This document shows, piece after piece, positions 8,501-17,500 of a stretch of 45,089 nucleotides of DNA. This DNA comes from Scatosoma sp045594025. GTDB taxonomy: Bacteria > Bacillota > Clostridia > Christensenellales > Borkfalkiaceae. Made by a program: the position numbers and the translations under genes. The notes under the pieces are model-generated. The model was not told the DNA's origin. It was given only the letters and a program-made list of their open reading frames with translations, and ran no database searches. Position 1 is the stretch's first letter. Every line of letters starts with the position of its first letter. The DNA lies in NCBI GenBank assembly GCA_045594025.1, contig JAZNXS010000042.1, positions 1-45,089 of the forward strand, given 5' to 3'.

Positions 8501-11014
8501 ACCTTCTCGGTAGCGGCAACCGAAGGCTATAAGATTACGGGCGTAGCGAACGTAACGAATAATAACGACGGCACGTATACGGTAAGCAACGTAACGGCAG
8601 ATACAACGGTTACGGTTACGGTTGACAAACTCTACAAAGTAACCTATTCGGGCGAAAATGCAAGCATTACGACAGACAACGTAGCGAACGGCGCGTACGT
8701 AGACAACGGCACGACGGTAACGTTTACGGTTTCGGCAGACAGCGGCTGTACGCTTGTCGGCGTAGCCAATGCAACCAAGGTAAATGCGACCACATACACG
8801 GCAACGGTAAACGGCGCAGACCTTACAGTTACGGCAACGGCGTTGGAAAATAGCGCGTTTACGGACATCACAGACAGAATTGCAATGGAAGACCGTTCTT
8901 GGGGTGCGCATACGGACGAAGTTTACGTCGGCTTGTTGGATACGGGTATCACGAATACCGTAACTAATGAGGATGGCACAACAAGCACCAATCACTATTT
9001 CAATACCTCTGTAAACGACACGTGGTATGTTGGAAACGACGCACCTATTACCAACAACGACGGCGTGGATATTATGGAATATATCTACGTAAACGGACAG
9101 TCTGCAAGATCGTTGATTACGGAAAATGCAAACGGAGATAGGTTGGGTAACTCCTGTAGCTGCTGGCTTTCCAACCCTGCGGCATATCCCGTATACGTAG
9201 AAACGACCAACGGCAGCGGTTTGATGATGAGATTGGCTACGGCTGCATTCGATACTAACTTTACGGTTACGATTAAAGCAGGCTTTAGAATCACAAACGC
9301 GGACGGCGATTTGGTTGCAGTAACGAAGGACGTTGAGTTTGTGTACAATAACAGTACAATCAACAAAGAAGTTATCACTTCTCAATATACCGTAACGTTA
9401 AACGGCGACACGGCGGGTGCAACCGTAACGGCAAACGGCAACACCGTTTCTAACGGCGCAAAATTCAATGAAGGCACAGAAATCACCATCACGCCGAGTG
9501 AAGCTTATAACGTAAGCGCTGTAACAGTAAACGGCGAAACGCTCACGGCAAACAACGGAGTTTACACCTTTACCTTGCTGAAGGATACTACGATTAACAT
9601 ATCGGCAACAATTAAGACGTATACGGTAACGGCAAGCTGTTCAGGCGGTGTAAAGATTGACGATGCGACGAGTAAGACCGAAACCGTGCAGCACGGCAGC
9701 AGCGTAACGTTTACGTTGACTGTACCTGCAAATGCAACGATTAAAGCAAATGACACGGTAATCAACGGAACGAGTTACACGGTAAGCAACGTAACCGCAA
9801 ATACGACGATTACATTTACAACGTGGTACACGGTAACGGTTACTACTGGCAACTCGTCTGTTAGCGGTGTGACAAGCGGTAGCTTGTACGAAAGCGGCTC
9901 TACGCCAAGTGTTACGGTAACACCTTCTTCGAATTATGCAATGACGAGCATTCAGATAAATGGCGGAGACAATCTTGGTAGTTCCACATATATGACAGCA
10001 GCCGAAACGATCTCGATAACGATAAGTGGTCCAATTTCGCTTGTTGTTACCACCGAAGCATATCCTACGATTAGCATAACACCCAATAATGCAACTGTAA
10101 CACTGAACGGAACCGATTATACCTCTACCGATTCTGTACAGTTGCCTAAGGGAAGCTATACCGTGAAGATCGCTGATAGAACTTCTGGCTTTACCACATA
10201 TACTGTTAGTAATGTAAGCATTACAGGTAGCGTATCTGGCACAACGTCGGGAAGCGCCGCTGGGGATTATCCGATAACGGTTAGCGGTAATGTTACCATA
10301 ACAGTTACAACAGAAGAGGGTGGTTGTCTTGTTGAAGGCACGATGGTTACTCTCGCAGACGGTACGCAGAAAGCTGTGGAAGATTTGAAGATGGGCGATG
10401 AGCTTCTTGTATTCAACCATGAAACGGGTAAATATGACGTTGCGCCTCTGCTTGTAAATACGCATGCAACGGCAGAAGCGGCATATTACACGGTAATCAG
10501 CTTGTCCTTCTCCAATGGCCAAGTTCTTAGAATTGCAGACGAGCACGCTGTGTTTAGCAAGACTGAGAATAAGTACGTATATATCAACGCAGATAACGCT
10601 TATGAATTTATCGGAGACGAGTTTATTTCGTCTGTATATGAAAATGGTGAGGTTGTAAGCAAGATTGTAACGTTGGATAACGTAACGATTGCGGAAGAAT
10701 ATGTTCGTATCTTTACACCTGTAAGCGCATGGCATATGAATGTAATTGCAGACAATATGCTGACTCTTTCGGGTAGAACCGTAAACTTCTTCGAGTATGA
10801 CGAAACGATGAAATATGACGAAGAAAAGATGCAGGCAGATATCGAACAATACGGCTTGTATACGTATGAAGATTTCGCAGATTATGTTTCTGAAGAAGTT
10901 TTCAATGCGTTCCCGTTCAAGTACTTTAAGGTAGCAATCGAAAAAGGCGATTATACTTGGGATGAATTGATGTTCTTGCTTAGTGAATATAACCAGAGCG
11001 ATTCTGAAAAGTAA
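5537..11014 (+). CDS. Giant secreted repeat protein with C-terminal Hint domain
   Basis: 1825 residues. Residues 1-37 are a Sec signal peptide with a likely cut after QANA. Residues 40 to about 870 are beta-rich and unrecognised. From about 870 to 1120 and 1365 to 1590 there are extracellular beta-repeat modules resembling divergent InlB B-repeats (YTLTATPDDGYLISSVIVNN, YTVTLNGDTAGATVTANGN). Residues 1594-1745 are a Hint (hedgehog/intein) domain: catalytic Cys in GGCLVEGT (C1597), GTQKAVEDLKMGDEL, block-B-like DEH (H1670) and WHMNV (H1733). A tail to 1825 contains KMQADIEQYGLYTYEDF. There is no LPXTG motif, SLH domain or lipobox. Hint domains cleave or splice their own backbone through a thioester, so the ectodomain may be released or joined to another molecule. 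It follows the 50-residue peptide, with AAGGTGA before its ATG, and ends at a strong terminator. Confidence 0.88.
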   Translation: MKKSTLKTLKILLTTCFASLVLCAGTLLARPTTLQANAEAVVSSEYTTDGASVRVFKSQKKQDGNGRELVKATKQGIRFHVQTVDGYTIPGTTTPLLDTTKTNENNGSFVLAEGYKTYTLVIPTKVLNNLGGELSFDTATVLQIETTGFWFYDTETTPNWESVAYVYNVPEKWYTENFSYRGVIVRTSDNEVVAQTDVAERSLAYVAKKAYQDTIKDDVYWGSAELDDQAAPMIKAFVPTYTIAYTDAQGNALTDSEGNAITEEVLWGEKPTNVPTDVDGNAWYDTEGSEEIDVTQAMNFTTNRTLTLATTSSEEFVLTGVAAEADFEVKDENDVNQSYHGVKVFATLHTEAFADKTQMDIGAVNIEHKRGDEVLCDGIELQGVWTLKEQNSIGEWQMRLFFALDTSDLQNGDKIVIKGDSVFYANGVMYKLTEDYTIDYTKTAETEDYGMFLGYLYNSDVKEITNCAEDSSGNQGEPDEFTVRIEFYDDVMINGEFTFEFGSDSDTTKYPYPVYIQCGQDATKLIPISGGRYYWNEGNHKILELIGTGEYTNKVFGWHSSDKLYGAPGTIVKQNGGYYIFQDEMYAYFLADGNVDAYGYATGAWVVGTEKAQYATSEFATQGTVTAISDYGTPENEIRITTTNHWFPESAKVSLLTTENMSKDDPYAVYRTSKDGTVTEIEKVRYHGQENPDGGYYQILGFCDENDFAVGDVVTIAAGARFWLGTEYYTVTEEITYYYTGSFWAQNYDESTMGELSSASFGERAHNQGDGELRMYFTAPLDGYTTENEGAFNDLQIGTGSITLNGTPFTYVRYQRWDAGATWLAFGGTGMIGKAAFGDKVVIEAGTTIWSANNVAYTFTEKVEWIYAGPNSAAADITWSRVLGGVTVSSKTTNANVSGVGTFAVGNTYTLTATPDDGYLISSVIVNNTELPLTANNTYTFTVAQSNTIKVTAEQGKTITFVVPEGAKVDGGEISNNGIKVVANGGSLTFSVAATEGYKITGVANVTNNNDGTYTVSNVTADTTVTVTVDKLYKVTYSGENASITTDNVANGAYVDNGTTVTFTVSADSGCTLVGVANATKVNATTYTATVNGADLTVTATALENSAFTDITDRIAMEDRSWGAHTDEVYVGLLDTGITNTVTNEDGTTSTNHYFNTSVNDTWYVGNDAPITNNDGVDIMEYIYVNGQSARSLITENANGDRLGNSCSCWLSNPAAYPVYVETTNGSGLMMRLATAAFDTNFTVTIKAGFRITNADGDLVAVTKDVEFVYNNSTINKEVITSQYTVTLNGDTAGATVTANGNTVSNGAKFNEGTEITITPSEAYNVSAVTVNGETLTANNGVYTFTLLKDTTINISATIKTYTVTASCSGGVKIDDATSKTETVQHGSSVTFTLTVPANATIKANDTVINGTSYTVSNVTANTTITFTTWYTVTVTTGNSSVSGVTSGSLYESGSTPSVTVTPSSNYAMTSIQINGGDNLGSSTYMTAAETISITISGPISLVVTTEAYPTISITPNNATVTLNGTDYTSTDSVQLPKGSYTVKIADRTSGFTTYTVSNVSITGSVSGTTSGSAAGDYPITVSGNVTITVTTEEGGCLVEGTMVTLADGTQKAVEDLKMGDELLVFNHETGKYDVAPLLVNTHATAEAAYYTVISLSFSNGQVLRIADEHAVFSKTENKYVYINADNAYEFIGDEFISSVYENGEVVSKIVTLDNVTIAEEYVRIFTPVSAWHMNVIADNMLTLSGRTVNFFEYDETMKYDEEKMQADIEQYGLYTYEDFADYVSEEVFNAFPFKYFKVAIEKGDYTWDELMFLLSEYNQSDSEK

Positions 11015-11031
11015 AATGTATTCAACATTTA

Positions 11032-11063
11032 CCCCTCGCGGCGCAATCCGCGAGGGGTTTTTC
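11032..11063 (+). terminator. Terminator of the Hint protein gene
   Basis: CCCCTCGCGG and CCGCGAGGGG form a perfect 10-bp stem with a 6-base loop, followed by TTTTTC. Confidence 0.95.
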
Positions 11064-11117
11064 TATCCTCTATCATTCTCATTAGGGCAAGCGTATGATA
11101 GCTAAACCGCAAACACT

Positions 11118-11400
11118 GCCTAACCAAAACAATAATCCGAACCAAGATTTTTAACGTAGAATTTCAGTGTCTACTGCGTTGAAATCCTTGATAAACCGTT
11201 TGGTTTGTCTGCGGTTTTTGCCTTGTATCCGCAAGAAATTCTTTCACTATAAAATTGCTTCGCACCCCAAAGTTTGGATTTTTTTGTTGATTTTCGGCGA
11301 GGAGGAAGCAATCATACCAAAGTATTATAATGACGACGAGCCGTAAAGCACGAAAAAGACGGCTTTGGGGCTGGTTCAGATTATTTTGTTTTGGTTAGGC
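11118..11400. mobile_element. MITE-like 283-bp element with near-perfect inverted ends
   Basis: The left end (11118-11144) and right end (11372-11400) are inverted repeats starting GCCTAACCAAAACAA; they differ by one substitution and a 2-base indel over about 28 bp. Inside there are further inverted pairs: ATTGCTTC with GAAGCAAT, and CCCCAAAG with CTTTGGGG. There is no open reading frame of note and no obvious target-site duplication. It lies between the two giant, converging surface genes. The remaining intergenic bases (11064-11117 and 11401-11530) hold no gene. Confidence 0.6.
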
Positions 11401-11533
11401 TTCCCCTATCGCAATTTTAAACGCCTTAAAAGGGCGATATTTACGAAGTGAACAAGGATAAGATAAGTTGGTTAAAACGGCACGTTTTGTCCCCTATTCC
11501 CATTGAATTCCTTGCTAAATCGACACAGATAAA

Positions 11534-11569
11534 CGCTCCCGTTGAGTACTCAACGGGAGCGCTTTTTTT
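11534..11569. terminator. Strong terminator between the convergent giant genes
   Basis: A 13-bp perfect stem (CGCTCCCGTTGAG with CTCAACGGGAGCG, 2-base loop). The T run is best on the plus strand; on the minus strand it closes the lipoprotein gene and is followed by TTTATCTG. Confidence 0.85.
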
Positions 11570-11593
11570 AAGCCTTTCTATGCGAAATAGAAA

Positions 11594-14500
11594 TTAAATT
11601 GTTGTAAACGTAAGCACGTGATCCACATAGCTAGGTTGGTTATTTGCATCCACGGAGTCAAATACCTGGAATACGATGCTGACGTTTTCAAAGCCAGCCC
11701 AATCCTCGCCATACGCTTCGGTGATTGCCGCATTCAACGATTCCATATCCAACGTAATGATACCGCTGCCTGCTGCGCCCGTGTATTCGTAGCCGTATTC
11801 GAACAAATCGAATTTAACGCCTTCCGTTACCTTAACGTTATCCATGCCGTAGTTTAATACGATATAGAAGCTGTAGCCCTCTTCCATATCCCATTCTTTA
11901 CCGAGCTTGTTAAAGAAGCCTGCCGTATACGCTTGATTGCCGTAGTCGTCCGTCAAATCTTCAACAACGAAATCGCCGTCTACGTTTTTCTCATTTTCCA
12001 AACCGCAACGTGCGCATACGTATAACTGCAACTCTTCGTTCCATTCATATTGATGCGAAGGCGTTACGTAATTGTATTCGTATCTATAATCACAGCATCT
12101 GCAATAGGAGATATACGTGCCGTACTGCGTACAAGCTTCTTGGATATATCTATCGTGGTACATAACGTGTTCCGTACCCGTATAGGAATAGTGAACGCCG
12201 TTTCTGTTGAATTCATAGTGCGTATAATCACAACCTACAAAATCACGCTTCCATCCATAACCGTCATTATCGTTCCAGTAATAGATATGTCTGCCGTAGC
12301 TATCCCATTTTTCAATGATTTGCATGCCACAGCCCTTACACTTTTCAATACACGTATGAATACCGTTTGCGTCGGTCGAATCCACAGTTTCCCAACGGTG
12401 AACCGTGCTCTTATCGCTACCCGTCTTCGTCGTCAACGCAACGCCGTCGTTGTACAACGTATAAATGCTTACGTACGTTGCAAGGCAGTCATCTTCCTTT
12501 TCGTAGTAGTAATAATACTCATGCGTATAAGAGAATCCACACTCGGTTATACAGCAAACGTACGTGTCCTTCCAGTGGCGGTAATATTCGCTCAGGCTTT
12601 CTGTATTCTGGTGCGTTATATTGCAAGAACCTTCAACGTTCATGTGTCTATCAACTACTTTGCCGCAAGCGCATGCATCGTAGCTAAGACGTACTTTACC
12701 GCATTTCACCGTGAACTCTTCGATATGCTCGAACGTGGAATGTCCACTGCTTTGCCAGGTATCTACTACGTAATTACATTCGGGACAATAGCGGATATAG
12801 GTGGTACCGTCTTCACACGTTACCGAACCTTCGTTCAATTCGTAGCGATAACGATAGTCTGCATGGTCGTAACCTTCGGTAAATTCGCCTCTGTTTCCTG
12901 CTTGGTCCAACGTGTACTTTACGTAAGAACAGTTTTCGCCGTATACCATTTCCCAACCAATACCTGCTAAGCGGTCCATATAATACACTCCTCTGCCGTA
13001 TTGATCTTCTTTGTATTCGTAGTGTTCAAACCACGTTTCGCAATCTTCACAATAACATTCGTACAGCCAGATTCCGTCATCCGTGCCGCCGATTTCCTCT
13101 CTGATGTTGTGTTCCGCTTCTTCATAACAGAAGGTATACGTTTCATCGCAACCGTCTGCCGTTACGCCAAATTTAAATTCGAGGTAATAGTACACAACAC
13201 AACCGACTTTTTGTTCATAATAATCTACGGTATATACGTAGCCGCAATCTTGGCAAGTATAGGTTATCAAATAACGATTAAATACGGTGTCCGTATCATC
13301 AAACCCTTCCCCTTCGCTACTGAAGGAGCAGGAGCTGTATATATCGAATCTCTCATAATTAACAACGTAATAGTTGCAAGGGCAGTTATAAGCATATAAC
13401 TCAATATAACCGCAATCGGTAGAATGTTCGTACGAAACTTTGCTTCCCTCAGAATGATAATAATATCTATCTTCGTAATCTACGTAATCACATACGGAAC
13501 AGCCTCTAACTACTTTAACGCCGTCTTCACAATTCTTAGAATCCGTCAAGAATTCGTATTTGTATTCCATCTTATGGTTTTCACCGCTGCTGCCACCTTG
13601 ATCCTTACCATTTTCATCGAAATAGTGTTTATAATAGTAACAGCCGTCGTATTCGTAGTAGTAGCCGCTACCGTCTGCGCGTTCGTAACGAAGCACTCTG
13701 TCGTATTGATCGTACGTTGTTCTCTCTTCTATCATCGAGCAAACCGTACAACCGATCGTTTCCACTCTATTGCCGTTTGCGTCCGTGCTTTCTACCGTTT
13801 CCATATTATGGTCTGCGTAGGAATACTTAAACGTCTTCGACCAAATTGCCGTATCGCCGCCGTTGTATACGTTTACCACAACCACTTGCGTCGTAATACA
13901 ATCTGCCGTGGTTTCTTCCATCGCCGCAACAATCTTGAGACCACATTGGCTACAAGCCGTTACATACTTCGTTTCGGTTTCTTCCACAACGGTCATGTCG
14001 CAGTTTTCTGCCGTCCAGTCGTACATACGCGATTCTTCGCCGCAAGCACACTCAATGTACAGAACAGTCGCTGTGCCGCACGTCGTTTCTATCGTATATT
14101 CAGTAGGCTCAAACTCATAACGATTGAAATAATGCGCATCAGGCGTATAGCTGCCATACGAATACAGATATTCGCCGCAGGTTGCACAATAGATATTCTC
14201 TTCAATGCCGTCTAAGCAGCTTTCGCCGCCTTCTACCACTTCAATAACGAGCTTAGAGTTATGGTCCACGCCTTCTTCTTCATTATAGTCGCCGTTTGCG
14301 TTGAAGTAATACTTGGTGTATTGACAACCTTCGTATTCGTAACGGTAACCCATGCCTCTTTCATTCGCATAATAAACGGTACGACCATTTTCATCGAATT
14401 TGTACGTTTCAATGAGCGTGTTACACTTGTCGCATACCTTTGTTCTCACAAGGTAGCCGTCTACGGTTTCTTCGTTGTACGTATAATTCTCATGGTTTGC

Positions 14501-17500
14501 CACAGTATAGCTCTTTTCAATAATCACTGTATTGTTATACGTAATTTTGATAGAACCGATAGCCTGACAGCCTTCTTCCGAGGTTTCAACCGTCAATACG
14601 ATAACGGCACCGCATTCCGTACACTTATAGGTGCGGTTAGGATTGCTGATGGGGAAACCGTTTTCATCAAATTTCGTTTCCACGTATACTTCTTCGAAAT
14701 TGCAATCGCCATGGAGATAGAAATAAGTATTATGATGATATCCGCAAGCACAGGAATAGTACTCTATTCTCACCTCGCCGCAGGTCGTATCTACCTGGTA
14801 ATACGTATAGTTACCATTATGATAGTTTTGTACGTCTTTTTCTACTTCTTCATAATCGCAGTTGTAGCACTTATAAACGTATTGCCAACCGTCTTCACAG
14901 CTTGTAGCGCCTTCTACTAAGACGCACGTTCTATATTCTTCATGCCAATTTCTATCTTCTTGGATATAGACATCACCGCAAATAGAACATTCATACTTCC
15001 ACCAACTGGTCTTTTCGCATTCGTCGGTTTCATAGCTGTCGAGCAACTGATAATCGTGAGGCGTAACCTTCGAATATTCCTTCGTCGTGTCGTTGTACCA
15101 GAAAGAGAACGTGCTGGAATGCCACAAGTTATCCTTGGTCGTTTCCCAATCAAGTTCGCTACGAACAATCGTGCCGTCGCTCATTGCCCATACCGTATAA
15201 TAGGTATAACCATATTCCGCATTTATGCCATAATGTTTCCAATCGCCGCACGTTCCACTCATCTGCATGCCATAGAAATCTTCTTGATAATAACACTCGT
15301 TCCAGGAATGATAGCCGAGGCTGTCATCATACCAGTATCTCCACATTACCGTGTACTTGTTGTACTCGATGCCGTCAATCGCTTCTTTACCAAGAGCTTC
15401 CACGTAGTCTGCACCCGAAATCGAAAGAAGTTTTACGTCGGGAACGATAAGCATAGCGTTATCTTTTCTGTATACGACGTAGCTGATTCCGTTATTCGCA
15501 GCTTCGATCTTCAATCCGTCTTCAAACTTCAAATCTTCAAAGATTTCGTGGATTTCATCGCGGAGATCGCCGAATGTCATATCGTACGAATCATTGAACT
15601 TGATCGTACCGTTACCCTTGAGGATAATGGTGTTCTTTCTTTGAACGCCATCATTGATGCTATTTCCCAAAGTATCGATTTCGATATCCAGCTTCAACGT
15701 CAACATGGACGCGTTACCCTGTCTGTCCGTCGTCAGCTTAATGCTGGTTTCGCCGATATATTCAAGGTAGCTATCTATGGTTTCCAATAAGGAATCAATA
15801 AGCTGTTCCGCTTCTTCTTCGTTGCGTGCTTCACCGGACATTTCAAGAATGATGGAAACAAGGCTTCTCGTTTCGCACAGTTCTTTTACTTCGGAAATGA
15901 CGTTCTTCAAATTCTTCACAGACGTATCCATAGTTTCGGCAAGCATTTCGCCGATCACTACGTCGCTGTATTCTGCAACAACATCCTTCAGATTGAAATC
16001 TGCCGTGCTGTTTACTTCTGCCAAAATTAACGCTGCCGTTTCGTTTACAAGATTATACAAATCGTCAATCTTATAACCTGCCGCCGACAATCTATCGCCA
16101 AGCTTCTTCTCTAATTCGCCAAGCGTCATATCCAGCAATTCATCTATGCCTTCGAAAATTTCGTCAAACTGATCTTTGCCGAAGAAGGTTTCAATCAATT
16201 CTTTTACAGATTTCTTGGAAAGCTGTTCTACTACGTTGTAGATTTGATCTGCATCAAGCGTGAAGGTATAGCCGGCACCCGTTTCCGATTTCACAAACAG
16301 GAATTCGGTGATTGCGCCCAACGCTTCGTCGATGTCCTTATCCGTAATGCCCATCGCTGCTGCAATAATCTTGCGCGCGTTGTCGCTGTACAATTCCAGA
16401 TAAGCAGATCTCAGCGCAATCAAAGGCGCGCCGATCTCTTCTTGCATGTAATCCTGCGACATTACAATATAAATATCTTCGCTGTCGCCGTCCATTTCTT
16501 GCGTTGCAAACGCATACATCTTTCCGCCTTCAAAAATAACTTTGAATTCGTAAGCGCCGTCGTCGCTATCCGTTACTTCGTTGCCGCTATAATCGAAGGT
16601 TTCCATGGTCATGCGCATTTCGCCGTGGCCAACCAAATAACCGTCTTCGTCAAACGCAAAGGTAAGCTTCAATACTTCAAAATTCGCTTCGCCGATGAAG
16701 GAAACTGCGCCGCCCGTCTCGCGAATCTGGCTGAACGTGAAGTTTTCAACCGTGAAGAAGGTACGTTCTGCACGCATAACGCTGTCGCGCATGGTGATAT
16801 AGAATCCTTTTGTGCCATGGTTTACAGCAGGGTGTTCCGCTTTACATTCTTCGCAAAGGAAATCTGCGCCGTACTTATGGCCCTTTTCGGATTTATAATT
16901 GTTCTTGTAGCTATCTTTACAGTTTTCGTCTTTACATACGTGCATGGTGTAACCCTTTGTCGTACAGGTGGGTTCTACCACAACTTCTTCGTATTCGTGT
17001 GCTTTCTTGTTCTTATAATTGTCGTCGTAATGCTCGTCGCAGTGCTTACACTGATGACGGGTATAGCCCTTTCCATAGCAGGTAGGCTCATGCTCATGTG
17101 CTTCATATTCATGGTCTGCCTTCGGCTTGTAATCGGACTTGTATTGATGGTTACAACCGTCATGCTTACAAGTATGCGTCGTGTAACCCTTATCCTTACA
17201 GGTAGGCTTGGTTTCTACATCTTCATAATCGTGCCCAAGCGCTTCCTCTATAATATTCTGATACGAATGGCCGCATCCTTCTCTATTACAGCTGTATTCT
17301 ACGTAACCGGGCGTCGTACAAGTTACCGTATGTTCCTCAGAAACGTAATCGTGTCCGAGTGCATCTACGTAATTATCCACGTAGGTCACGCCGCAGTTCG
17401 CGTTAATACAAACGGACGTCGTAAACCCTTGCGTTGTACACGTTGCCGCCGTCACCGTCGTTTGATAGGTGTGCCCCGTTGCGTGATATACTTCTGCCGT

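Noticed and set aside
8204..10849. Two open frames of 393 and 402 codons on the minus strand
   Set aside because: Antisense shadows of the beta-repeat region of the Hint protein; Arg/Cys/Tyr-rich composition and no starts with ribosome sites.
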